Shown here: one piece after another, positions 7,839 through 14,838 of the stretch
Layout: every line of letters begins with the position of its first letter
How positions within the stretch are numbered: position 1 is the stretch's first letter
Origin: JACCTH01 sp036556085
GTDB taxonomy: Bacteria > Actinomycetota > Acidimicrobiia > Spongiisociales > ZC4RG35
NCBI GenBank assembly: GCA_036556085.1
Contig: DATBKE010000137.1
Span: 1-36,366 of the forward strand
Direction of reading: 5' to 3'
Length of the DNA: 36,366 bases
Program-made: the position numbers and the translations under genes
The notes under the pieces: generated by a model
What the model was told of the DNA's origin: nothing
The model's input: the letters and a program-made list of their open reading frames with translations, nothing else
Databases searched by the model: none

Positions 7839-8924
7839 GTGCGCCTCTCCTGGCTTCAGTTGCACAGCTTTCGCTCTTACCCCTCCCTTGAGTGGCGTCC
7901 CGATCCCGGGGTCAACATCCTCGTCGGTCGCAATGGAGCGGGGAAGACCAACGTCCTCGAAGCAATCGGGTTCCTGGCCAATCTTCGCTCTTTTCGCGGG
8001 GCGCCTGAGGAAACCCTGATTGCCCACGATGCCGCGACGGCCGTCCTCCGTGGTGAAGAATCTTCCGCTCAGACGCTGGTTGAAGTCGAGATCGCACGCA
8101 AGGGTGGAAGGCGAATGCGGATCGGCCAAAAGTCGATCGGACGAACCTCCGATCTGCGGTCGGCTTTACGGACCGTTGCCTTTCTGCCCGACGATCTCGA
8201 CCTCGTCAAGGGCTCCCCTGCCGGCCGCCGCGAGTTCTTAGATGAGGTCGCCAATCAGATCTGGCCCGGCGCAGCTCTCGATCAGGCTGAGTTCGATCGC
8301 ACTCTTCGGCAACGCAACACCTTCCTCAAACAGGGCGACCGCGATCTAGCGACGCTTGAGGTGTGGGACACCCGCCTGGCGCAGGCGGCTGCCAAGGTTA
8401 TGGGGCGGAGGGCGCGGGCCGCGGCGGCGCTCGAAGAAACCTTGGTCGAGTCCTACGGACGGATTGCCGGTGAAGAGACCAGCGTTCGGTTCGCCTACCA
8501 ATCCGATTGGGGGGGAACCCTCGACCCGACCACCCCGGCCAGCGAGTGGGCCACCAATTTGACGGCAGCCCTGCGTGAGCGCCGCCGCCTCGACTTTGAA
8601 CTAAGGACAACAGGGAGCGGTCCCCACCGCGACGACCCGGCCATTTCTCTCGGTGGGCAAGGCAGCCGCCATCAGGCCAGCCAGGGTGAACAACGAACAC
8701 TGGCCTTGGCGCTCCGTCTTGCCACTCACCGCGCCGTTTCTCTGCAAACCGATCGATTGCCGCTGCTGCTCCTGGACGACGTGTACTCCGAACTCGATCC
8801 CGAGCGGTCGAAGGCGCTCACCGATGCCCTTCCTGAGGCCCAGACCTTCGTATCCACCACGCGCCTCGAAGAGGTTCCAGTACCCGGCCGAGCATGGCAG
8901 GTCTCGGAGGGGGACATCCGATGA
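7839..8924 (+). CDS. recF: DNA replication and repair protein RecF
   Basis: SMC-like ABC ATPase that helps load RecA at single-strand gaps. The family N-terminus, RLSWLQLHSFRSY, fixes the start at the GTG at 7839; an in-frame ATG 75 bp upstream would add non-homologous residues. The 361-residue protein has Walker A GRNGAGKTN at 30-38, the ABC signature QGEQRTLALALRLA, and Walker B LLLLDDVYSELD followed by the D-loop. RecF is normally co-directional between dnaN and gyrB; here it is on the opposite strand from both. Its TGA overlaps the dciA ATG (ATGA), so the two are coupled. Confidence 0.95.
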   Translation: MRLSWLQLHSFRSYPSLEWRPDPGVNILVGRNGAGKTNVLEAIGFLANLRSFRGAPEETLIAHDAATAVLRGEESSAQTLVEVEIARKGGRRMRIGQKSIGRTSDLRSALRTVAFLPDDLDLVKGSPAGRREFLDEVANQIWPGAALDQAEFDRTLRQRNTFLKQGDRDLATLEVWDTRLAQAAAKVMGRRARAAAALEETLVESYGRIAGEETSVRFAYQSDWGGTLDPTTPASEWATNLTAALRERRRLDFELRTTGSGPHRDDPAISLGGQGSRHQASQGEQRTLALALRLATHRAVSLQTDRLPLLLLDDVYSELDPERSKALTDALPEAQTFVSTTRLEEVPVPGRAWQVSEGDIR

Positions 8925-9220
8925 GTGGCAAGCCCGAGGCCTTGGACTCGGTCATCTCCCGGATCCTCGCCAATCTTGGGCTTCCGCCGCCCGATCTTCT
9001 ACCCCGTCTCCAGGAGACCTGGTCCCACCTGGCCGGTCCTCCATGGGCCGGTCAGTCGTCGCCGGTGTTGCTGCGAGGGGGGGAATTGGTAGTGGAGTCG
9101 GAGTCTTTACAGATGGTCTCGATCCTGCGCTATGCCAGCGGCGAGCTCTTGCGACGCCTCGACGAGGAACTGGGGCCAGGACGAATCGACACCATCAGGG
9201 TGTCCGGACCGCGTCGTTGA
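8921..9220 (+). CDS. dciA: DUF721 / DciA-type helicase-loading protein
   Basis: A 99-residue DUF721 protein. DciA is the widespread ancestral partner that helps load the replicative helicase DnaB. The visible family features are the N-terminal helical part (LDSVISRILANLGL), WSHLAGPPWAGQSSPVLLR in the middle, and the ELVVESESLQMVSILRYAS strand-helix segment. This is the short actinobacterial form that follows recF (Rv0004 position in M. tuberculosis). The ATG overlaps the recF stop. The TGA abuts the dnaN stop with no gap (TGATCA at 9218-9223), so the two transcripts must run into each other. Confidence 0.82.
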   Translation: MSGKPEALDSVISRILANLGLPPPDLLPRLQETWSHLAGPPWAGQSSPVLLRGGELVVESESLQMVSILRYASGELLRRLDEELGPGRIDTIRVSGPRR

Positions 9221-10300
9221 TCAGATCCGAACCGGCATCAGCAGATAGAGGAAACCACCTTCGCCGCCGTCGTCGAGAACGCTCGCCTTGAGGGAGTCGA
9301 TCATCCGGATCCGAACCTTGTCCCCCGCGATCACCGATACTCCGTCCGAGAGGTAGCGCGGATTGAAAGCGATCAGGATCTCTTCGGGACCCACGAATTC
9401 GGCGTCGAGATGCTCCACCTCGCCCCCCACGTCCTGGCGGGTGACATTCACCTCTACCCCACCATTCCCGATCTTGAGGCGAACCGGGATGTGATCCTCG
9501 GCGACGAGCGTGACCCGACCCAGGGCCTCGAGCAGAGCCTCTTTTTCCATCAACACCTGAGCCGGATAGCTCTCCGGGAGAAGAGACCGGTACTTCGGAA
9601 ATGACCCCTCTATCAGCCGCAAACGCAACGATCCCCGGTCCGAGGAAAACACCGCCTCACGGCTGGCCATACCTGCCTGAACTTTCGGTCCCCCAATGGT
9701 GCGCGCCAGCTCTCGCAAGCCTCGCGCTGGCACCAGACCAGAGCCGATCGATCCCATCCCCGGCAGGTCTCTGACCGAGAGTCGGTACGAGTCCGTGGCC
9801 ACCAGCCGCAACCCCTCCTCGGAGGGCTCGAACAATACCCCCGTCAGGATGGGACGGGCGCTATCGGACGACGACGCCACCACGACTTGGTTAAGGCCAT
9901 TAACTAATTCCTCGCCGTCAACCTCGACTCCATCGACCGGAGTCGTGTCCAGATTCGGAAAGTCATCGAGGGTGAGGGTGCGAAGAGTGAACCGGGGGCC
10001 CCTGCCTTGTATCTCGGCGTCGCCCCCGCCCACCGTCATGGTCACCACCCCAGGCGGCATCTTCCGCACTGACTCGGCCAGGAGTCGGCCCGGGATCACG
10101 GCCCGCCCTTCCTCCATCACCTCCACCGGACCCGAGGTGGTCACGGTGACCTCCAGGTCGGTTCCGGTGACGGTCAGGACTCCCCCGTTCGCCTCGCACA
10201 GCAGCCCTTGCAGGACCGGGAGCGCCGAACGCGCTGCGACGGCCCGGTTGGCACGACTGAAGATGTCGGCGAGGTCGTCGCGTTCGCCCCTGATTTTCAC
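9221..10300 (-). CDS. dnaN: DNA polymerase III sliding clamp (beta subunit)
   Basis: A 359-residue beta clamp with three repeated clamp domains. It begins MKIRGERDDLADIFSRANRAVAARSALPVLQGLL, has NGLNQVVVASSSDSARPILTGVLFE in domain II, and ends FLYLLMPVRI, the normal C-terminal clamp signature. The start is GTG, with an AGGAAGG Shine-Dalgarno about 10 nt upstream. It lies 189 bp downstream of dnaA on the same strand, the standard dnaA-dnaN arrangement, and converges on dciA with no spacing. Confidence 0.96.
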   Translation of the reverse strand: MKIRGERDDLADIFSRANRAVAARSALPVLQGLLCEANGGVLTVTGTDLEVTVTTSGPVEVMEEGRAVIPGRLLAESVRKMPPGVVTMTVGGGDAEIQGRGPRFTLRTLTLDDFPNLDTTPVDGVEVDGEELVNGLNQVVVASSSDSARPILTGVLFEPSEEGLRLVATDSYRLSVRDLPGMGSIGSGLVPARGLRELARTIGGPKVQAGMASREAVFSSDRGSLRLRLIEGSFPKYRSLLPESYPAQVLMEKEALLEALGRVTLVAEDHIPVRLKIGNGGVEVNVTRQDVGGEVEHLDAEFVGPEEILIAFNPRYLSDGVSVIAGDKVRIRMIDSLKASVLDDGGEGGFLYLLMPVRI

Positions 10301-10325
10301 AACGGTTTCTTCCTTCCTGGTTCTA

Positions 10326-10351
10326 CTAAGGGATTCTTATAAGAAACTTAG
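10326..10351. promoter_or_regulatory. AT-rich imperfect inverted repeat between dnaA and dnaN
   Basis: A 12 bp perfect palindrome, TTCTTATAAGAA (10334-10345), is flanked by CTAAG (10326-10330) and CTTAG (10347-10351), extending the symmetry. On the minus strand it contains TATAAG, a plausible -10 for dnaN, ending about 35 nt before its GTG. It could instead be an operator or an easily melted DNA element. The remainder of the 189 bp intergenic stretch shows no gene and no good DnaA box. Confidence 0.4.
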
Positions 10352-10489
10352 AAGAGGTAGTAGGGGTTGGGGAAACCGGGGAAAAAGCCGTTCCGTCTCC
10401 TACTGGCCGGCTTTCTGTGCCAACAACGCTTGGGGATTGTCTTCCAACTTCTCCCCCGGTGCTGGTGACGGAGCTCACAAGGGGTCAAG

Positions 10490-11884
10490 TTATGCCCCTC
10501 TTTTCCGCAACTGTTGGAGGAGGCTGTGGACACGATCGAACACGGCGCGATCGGATCGAATGACCCGTTTGACCTTGTCGAGGGAGTGGATGACGGTGGT
10601 GTGATCCCGGCCCCCAAAGACTTCACCGATCTTGGGCAGAGACAAATCGGTCAGCTCCCGACAGAGGTACATGCCCACTTGACGACACATCACCAGTGGC
10701 TGGCGGCGGCTTGGTCCCTGCACTTCTGACACCGAAAACCCGTAGGAGTCGGCGGCGGCGGCGATGATGTCGAGCGCTTGCAATGGAGCCCCGTTCTTCT
10801 TGCCGTGGTCCCCGAGGACCTTCTCGGCCATGGGGAGGTCGATCTCCCGGTGGGTCAAGGCCGCGAACGCGGTAACCCGGGTCAGAGCTCCTTCCAGCTC
10901 GCGGATGTTGTCAGAGACGGTACTGGCGATGTACTCGAGGACCTCTTGCGGCACCCGCTTCGGTGCGAACTCGGCTCCGCGCCTGAGAATCGCGAGGCGA
11001 GTCTCAAGTAGTGGGGGCTGAATGTCTGTGACCAGCCCCCACTCGAACCGTGAGCGAAGCCGATCCTCAACGGTGAAGTTCCGGGGATGGCGATCCGAGG
11101 TGATCACGAGCTGCTTTCCCAACTGATGAAGGGTGTTAAAGGTATGGAAGAACTCCTCGAGGATCTGCTCTTTGCGTTCGAAGAACTGGACATCGTCGAG
11201 CAGGAGGACGTCAGTGCTTCGATACCTGTGCTTGAAATCATCGACCCGCTTGCGACGAATGCAGTCGATGAAGTCGTTGAGGAATTTCTCCGAGGTCACA
11301 TAGCGGACTAGGAGGTTGGGATAGAACTCATGCACGTGGTGGCCAACGGCATGGAGCAGGTGTGTCTTACCGAGGCCGGCACCGCCGAAGATGAAGAGCG
11401 GGTTGTATGAGACTCCCGGCTGATCCGCCACCGCCTGCGCCGCCGCCAACGCGAACTGGTTGGATTCCCCTTGGATGAAGTTCTCGAAGCGGTAACGCCC
11501 AAACAAGGGTGAAGGGTTGGTTTCGTATCGGGGCTCAACCTCGATCGCCGACGGATGAGAGGGGGCCCCACTGGGTTCGACCATCGGTCCAGGAGCGTCG
11601 GTCTCCTCTCCTGGGAGATAGGGCGAGAGGGCGATGAGGGAGAAGGTCATCTCGGAGCCAAAAACCTGACGAAAGATCGATTCGATCTGCTTTCCGTGCT
11701 TCTCCTCGACCCACGTGCGGTGAAACTCGTTGGGAGCAATCAGGGTCAGTTGGGTCGTTGCCAGCTCTGGCTGCAGTTTGCCTAACCACTTCTGCCAATT
11801 GGCAGGAGAGACCGATCCCCGCAAAGTCGTCTGAAATTCCTCCCACTGACGCGATGTCGCCTCCTCCAGCGAAAATCCATGCAC
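10490..11884 (-). CDS. dnaA: Chromosomal replication initiator DnaA
   Basis: AAA+ initiator, 464 residues from the chosen GTG at 11884. It has domain I (TSRQWEEFQTTLRGSVSPAN), a short proline-rich linker, the AAA+ core with Walker A GGAGLGKT (about 167-174) and Walker B VLLLDD, and the DnaA-box-binding domain IV with GRDHTTVIHSLDKV. The longest frame starts 15 codons earlier, but GGAGGGAGGG lies 4 nt before the GTG at 11884, and the sequence from there fits the family. It heads the minus-strand dnaA-dnaN pair and is divergent from rpmH. Confidence 0.96.
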   Translation of the reverse strand: MHGFSLEEATSRQWEEFQTTLRGSVSPANWQKWLGKLQPELATTQLTLIAPNEFHRTWVEEKHGKQIESIFRQVFGSEMTFSLIALSPYLPGEETDAPGPMVEPSGAPSHPSAIEVEPRYETNPSPLFGRYRFENFIQGESNQFALAAAQAVADQPGVSYNPLFIFGGAGLGKTHLLHAVGHHVHEFYPNLLVRYVTSEKFLNDFIDCIRRKRVDDFKHRYRSTDVLLLDDVQFFERKEQILEEFFHTFNTLHQLGKQLVITSDRHPRNFTVEDRLRSRFEWGLVTDIQPPLLETRLAILRRGAEFAPKRVPQEVLEYIASTVSDNIRELEGALTRVTAFAALTHREIDLPMAEKVLGDHGKKNGAPLQALDIIAAAADSYGFSVSEVQGPSRRQPLVMCRQVGMYLCRELTDLSLPKIGEVFGGRDHTTVIHSLDKVKRVIRSDRAVFDRVHSLLQQLRKRGA

Positions 11885-11923
11885 TCGTCCCTCCCTCCGG
11901 AGATCGGGGTTTCCCACAAAACC

Positions 11924-11939
11924 TTCCACAGCTGTGGAA
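11924..11939. repeat. 16 bp perfect palindrome in the dnaA leader
   Basis: TTCCACAGCTGTGGAA is a perfect palindrome 40-55 nt upstream of the dnaA GTG. Each arm carries a TTCCACA core like the right half of a DnaA box, arranged head to head. It may be a DnaA autoregulation site or an operator for another dimeric factor. Confidence 0.5.
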
Positions 11940-12066
11940 ACCCGATCTCAACCAAAAACTCGGCGACCTCGCGGCCGCGAAACGGCTCCTCACTCCCTGC
12001 CGGCGAGCCGGCGTTTCCCACTACAGACGCGTCGAACCAAGACTCCTCTAGGGGAAGTGAGTCGGT

Positions 12067-12078
12067 CTGCGTACGCAG
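12067..12078. repeat. 12 bp perfect palindrome near the dnaA transcription start
   Basis: CTGCGTACGCAG is a perfect palindrome just downstream of the predicted dnaA -10 box (12088-12093 on the minus strand). It would overlap the start of the transcript, a usual place for an operator. No family is recognised. Confidence 0.35.
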
Positions 12079-12087
12079 CGGCGAGCG

Positions 12088-12116
12088 ATTTTGCAGGGGT
12101 TGTCAGGAGGCGTCAA
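12088..12116 (-). promoter_or_regulatory. Candidate dnaA promoter
   Basis: The minus strand has TTGACG (12111-12116), a 17 bp spacer and CAAAAT (12088-12093), a good -35 with a fair -10. Transcription would begin near 12081 and give a leader of about 200 nt before dnaA. The near-consensus DnaA box at 12135-12143 lies just upstream, which would suit autoregulation. Confidence 0.4.
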
Positions 12117-12134
12117 GAGCGCGCAATCCGCCCT

Positions 12135-12143
12135 TGTGGATAG
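12135..12143 (-). promoter_or_regulatory. DnaA box, one mismatch to consensus
   Basis: The minus strand reads CTATCCACA, differing from TTATCCACA only at the first base. It lies between the divergent dnaA and rpmH promoters. Confidence 0.5.
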
Positions 12144-12257
12144 TGCCGATACCCGTAATCGGTCGTATCCGTATGGGTTTTTGGGCTGACGTAATGCCTT
12201 GGGAGGGGCACTCGACCCTTGGCGAGCAAACTGCTTTTTTTTCGCGAGGGCCTTGCT

Positions 12258-12287
12258 TTGACACAAATCTCGCCGGCGCAATAACCT
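12258..12287 (+). promoter_or_regulatory. Promoter of rpmH
   Basis: A perfect -35 TTGACA (12258-12263), an 18 bp spacer and the -10 TAACCT (12282-12287, TANNNT type) point towards rpmH, with a T8 run just upstream. The predicted start near 12294 leaves a short leader of about 35 nt. It is the strongest promoter-like sequence I see in the window. Confidence 0.6.
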
Positions 12288-12328
12288 TGTGCGGTCCACC
12301 CGCCCCTTGTGTCGGGGTGATTGCCACC

Positions 12329-12463
12329 ATGAAAAGAACCTTCCAACCCAAAGTACGCCGCCGGAAAAGGAACCACGGATTTCGTCACCGCATGGCCGAT
12401 CGAGCCGGGCGGGCCATCCTCAAGGCTCGTAGGGCTAAGGGTCGCAAGCGGCTCGCAGCCTGA
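12329..12463 (+). CDS. rpmH: 50S ribosomal protein L34
   Basis: A 44-residue highly basic protein beginning MKRTFQPKVRRRKRNHGFRH, with the L34 core continuing through HRMADRAGRAILKARRAKGRKRL. Length and sequence match the family throughout. The protein sits in the large ribosomal subunit. The ATG at 12329 is chosen because the family starts exactly there; the frame continues upstream without homology. The TGA overlaps the CTG that appears to start rnpA. Confidence 0.97.
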   Translation: MKRTFQPKVRRRKRNHGFRHRMADRAGRAILKARRAKGRKRLAA

Positions 12464-12792
12464 CGCAGCCCCGCACCGCTCGGCCCATCTCGATAAAGAA
12501 GGCGGGCGATTTTCGCCGGGTTCTCGATACCGGTCGGCGTCGCAAGGTAGGCGGGCTTTTGGTTGTCCGCAGCCCTGGCCAACCCGACCAGATCCGCATC
12601 GGGTTGGTGGCAGGGAAACGAATAGGAAACGCAGTGCAGCGAAATCGAATCAGGCGCCGCCTCCGGGCGGCGGCAGGCGACGCCGAGCTACCGGTCGGTT
12701 TCGACTACGTGTTGATCCCCGAGAGTGAGGCCGCTCTCGCCCCCTATCCGCGCCTGGTCGAGTGGTTGACGGCCGCCGGCCGGCTCGACTGA
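12460..12792 (+). CDS. rnpA: Ribonuclease P protein component, apparent CTG start
   Basis: Protein subunit of RNase P, which matures the 5' end of tRNAs with the catalytic RNA. The signature RNR motif region is clear: RIGLVAGKRIGNAVQRNRIRRRLR. The conserved N-terminal segment, ISIKKAGDFRRVLDTGRRR, lies upstream of the first TTG at 12559, so that start would remove part of the fold. Between the in-frame TAA at 12436 and this segment there is no ATG, GTG or TTG. The best remaining start is the CTG at 12460, overlapping the rpmH stop as CTGA and giving 110 residues, a normal family length. ATC or ATA at 12487/12493 are alternatives, and a sequence error is possible. Confidence 0.85.
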   Translation: MTQPRTARPISIKKAGDFRRVLDTGRRRKVGGLLVVRSPGQPDQIRIGLVAGKRIGNAVQRNRIRRRLRAAAGDAELPVGFDYVLIPESEAALAPYPRLVEWLTAAGRLD

Positions 12793-12797
12793 CTTTC

Positions 12798-13058
12798 ATG
12801 GCTATGTCCCAAGGCTCCATCCGGCAGCGTCCTCTCCCGGCACTGGCGGTATTCCTGATTCGTGTCTACCAGAAACTGCTGAGCGCCCGCCTGGGCCGCA
12901 ATTGTCGCTACTTCCCCAGCTGTTCGCAGTACGCCATCGAGGCGATCGAGCGTCACGGGATCGTCCGCGGGACCTTCCTCGGGGTGCGACGACTCGCCCG
13001 CTGCCACCCATTCCACCCCGGCGGTATTGACCCGGTTCCGCCCGCCAGGACTCGGTAA
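12798..13058 (+). CDS. yidD: Membrane protein insertion efficiency factor YidD
   Basis: An 86-residue protein with the YidD signature CRYFPSCSQYAIEAIERHG followed by RRLARCHPFHPGGIDPVP. It has an N-terminal amphipathic stretch (ALAVFLIRVYQKLLSARLG). The family assists YidC at the inner face of the membrane. The ATG at 12798 is used; a second ATG at 12804 is possible, and there is no clear Shine-Dalgarno. The frame is 5 bp after rnpA and its TAA directly abuts the yidC ATG, matching the conserved rpmH-rnpA-yidD-yidC order. Confidence 0.92.
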   Translation: MAMSQGSIRQRPLPALAVFLIRVYQKLLSARLGRNCRYFPSCSQYAIEAIERHGIVRGTFLGVRRLARCHPFHPGGIDPVPPARTR

Positions 13059-13910
13059 ATGGGCGAGATCTTTAACGGCCTCCAAAACGCCCTCGGCAGC
13101 GCCCTGGCGTTCTTCTACGACCTCATTCCCTCCTATGGGCTATCGATCATTCTCCTCACCGTGGCGGTGAACCTGCTCCTGTTCCCGCTGACCCTCAAGC
13201 AAACTCGCTCGACTCGGGCCTTCACTGCGATTCAGCCCGAGATTCGCCGCATCCAGAAGGAGTACAAGGATCGGCCCGAGGAGATGCAGAAGGAGTTGAT
13301 GCGGGTCCAGCGAGAGGCCGGCGCCACTCCCGGTGGGTGCCTCCTTCCCCTCATCGTTCAGTTTCCAATCTGGTTGGCCCTGTTCCGGGTCCTCAGCGCC
13401 CCGGGCCACATCCCGGAAGGTTCGGGCTTGGCGAACGCCATCGCCGCCGGAAACAATCGATTCCTGGGAATGGATCTGGGAAAGCGCGTCTCGGAAGCGG
13501 TGGCCGAAGGTATCGGCTCGGCCCTCCCCTACCTGGGGATGTTGGCGGTGATGGTGGCCAGCCAGTACGTCCAGACCTGGCATGCCACCTCCGGCCAGGC
13601 TCGCCCCGACAACCCACAGGCCGCCGCCGGACAGGCGGTGAGTCGGATCATGCCGCTCTTTATCGGGATCGTCTCCTACAACTTTCCGGCGGGACTGGTG
13701 CTCTACTGGATGACTGGAAATATTTTCCGGTTGCTTCAGCAGATAGTGATCTTCAAGATCGACGGCCGGCCACAACTCGTGGCCGCCGACACGGGGCGCC
13801 AAATTGCCGGCAAGGAGGCAGCCCGGACCAAGCCGGAGGGCGATGAGCCGGAGATCCGGAAGGCGCAGCAGGGCGCGGCCGACAAACGCCGACGCCGCAG
13901 GCGGAAATAG
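13059..13910 (+). CDS. yidC: Membrane protein insertase YidC/Oxa1
   Basis: A 283-residue polytopic insertase of the short Gram-positive/actinobacterial type, without the large periplasmic domain of proteobacteria. Hydrophobic spans are visible at about 27-47, 98-117, 159-172 and 197-229. A charged cytoplasmic hairpin after the first span (TAIQPEIRRIQKEYKDRPEEMQKELM) and GGCLLPLIVQFPIWLALF are characteristic. The basic tail ends KRRRRRRK, a possible ribosome-binding extension. It follows yidD with no gap and is 18 bp before jag. Confidence 0.94.
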   Translation: MGEIFNGLQNALGSALAFFYDLIPSYGLSIILLTVAVNLLLFPLTLKQTRSTRAFTAIQPEIRRIQKEYKDRPEEMQKELMRVQREAGATPGGCLLPLIVQFPIWLALFRVLSAPGHIPEGSGLANAIAAGNNRFLGMDLGKRVSEAVAEGIGSALPYLGMLAVMVASQYVQTWHATSGQARPDNPQAAAGQAVSRIMPLFIGIVSYNFPAGLVLYWMTGNIFRLLQQIVIFKIDGRPQLVAADTGRQIAGKEAARTKPEGDEPEIRKAQQGAADKRRRRRRK

Positions 13911-13928
13911 CAAGAACGAGGAAGTGCA

Positions 13929-14816
13929 ATGGTCGAGTGGGTAGAGGTTCGCGGAAAAAGCATTGAAGTGGCGGTGGCGGCGGCCATGAACGAGCTGGGG
14001 GTAAGCGAGCGCTCGGACGTGGACGTCGAGGTGGTCCAGGAGCCCGAAAAGGGCTTCCTCGGCCTGGGGGGCAGGGACGCCATCGTCAGGGTCAAGCCCC
14101 GGGTTCGGCGAGGACGGGGCCGGGACCGGCGGCCCCGGGCCGGCGCCGGCCGGACTGGTGGTCCCCGCCCGGAAGGTCGAAGCCGAGAGGCCGGATCACG
14201 GAGCGGAGGTCAACGGGGGAGCAATGCCCCTCGTTCTCAGGGCCGTGGCGGTGGCAACTCCCGATCGGCCCCGAGAGTACGGAATGCGGAGGCATCCAAC
14301 CGCCCTGACCGCCCTCCCGTCGATGTCAACCCCGCCGAGCAGGCACCGGTGGTTGAGCAGTTTCTACGCGGATTGGTCGACTCGTTCGGCCTCGAGGGGT
14401 CCGTACGGGTGGAGATCGCGGAAGACGTCATCATCGCCACGGTCGAGGGAGAACAAACCGAGGCTCTGGTCGGGGTGCGGGGCTCGGTGCTCGACGCTGT
14501 TCATGAGATCACCAAAACCACCCTTCACCGGCAGTTCAAGGACACCGCCAGGGTCCGCCTCGACATCGCCGGCTATGCCGAGCGTCGCCGCCAGGCCCTC
14601 AGTATCTACGCCGGCCAGCTGATCGAGCAGGTGGTGAGCGAGGGAGGCGAGATCATGCTCGAACCCATGAGCGCCGCCGACCGCAAGGTGATCCACGATG
14701 CAGTGGCAGCGGTGGAGGGTGTCCGCTCCTACTCAGAGGGCGAACCACCGCGTCGATATGTGGTCATCTCTCCGGTCGAAGACGAGATGGTCGACGAAGC
14801 CGACGACGAGGCGTAA
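13929..14816 (+). CDS. khpB: RNA-binding protein KhpB/Jag (Jag-N, KH, R3H)
   Basis: A 295-residue protein with three parts. Residues 1-55 form the Jag-N domain (GKSIEVAVAAAMNELGV ... EPEKGFLGLGGRDAIVRV). A long arginine/glycine-rich linker spans about 58-130. A type II KH domain (FGLEGSVRVEIAEDVIIATV, with VGVRGSVLDAV in the GxxG position) and an R3H domain (RRRQALSIYAGQ..., ending in the VHD/IHDAVAAVEGV region) follow. The family binds RNA and in firmicutes affects cell elongation and division. Its place after yidC is conserved. GAGG 11 nt before the ATG supports the start. The RGG-like linker is longer than in many relatives and may bind RNA nonspecifically. Confidence 0.9.
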   Translation: MVEWVEVRGKSIEVAVAAAMNELGVSERSDVDVEVVQEPEKGFLGLGGRDAIVRVKPRVRRGRGRDRRPRAGAGRTGGPRPEGRSREAGSRSGGQRGSNAPRSQGRGGGNSRSAPRVRNAEASNRPDRPPVDVNPAEQAPVVEQFLRGLVDSFGLEGSVRVEIAEDVIIATVEGEQTEALVGVRGSVLDAVHEITKTTLHRQFKDTARVRLDIAGYAERRRQALSIYAGQLIEQVVSEGGEIMLEPMSAADRKVIHDAVAAVEGVRSYSEGEPPRRYVVISPVEDEMVDEADDEA

Positions 14817-14824
14817 ACCCTCGA

Positions 14825-14838
14825 GTTTCACGTGAATC
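14825..14838. other. parS: parS-like ParB-binding site
   Basis: GTTTCACGTGAATC differs from the conserved 14 bp parS core GTTTCACGTGAAAC at one position. It lies upstream of parAB and overlaps the GTG start of rsmG (14832-14834). I saw no other close match in the window. Given its nearness to the origin and to parB, it is probably a true segregation site. Confidence 0.65.

Larger units (their letters stand above)
11885..12328. other. oriC: Candidate oriC / dnaA-rpmH intergenic region
   Basis: This 444 bp stretch has no convincing gene and lies between the divergent dnaA and rpmH, one of the usual places for an origin. It holds one near-consensus DnaA box (CTATCCACA on the minus strand, 12135-12143). 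Three related sites are present: GTTTCCCACA at 11909-11918, GTTTCCACAG on the minus strand at 11932-11941, and GTTTCCCACT at 12013-12022. Two perfect palindromes (11924-11939 and 12067-12078), a T8 run (12235-12242) and promoters for both flanking genes complete it. The number of good DnaA boxes is lower than in typical actinobacterial origins, so the call is tentative. Confidence 0.45.

Noticed and set aside
12224..12242. AGCAAACTGCT followed by T8, like an intrinsic terminator
   Set aside because: The stem is only four pairs and no upstream plus-strand gene would need it. It is more likely an AT-rich tract upstream of the rpmH promoter.
13140..13913. 257-codon minus-strand frame opposite yidC
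   Set aside because: YidC is certain by its motifs; the antisense frame has no start signal and no family resemblance.
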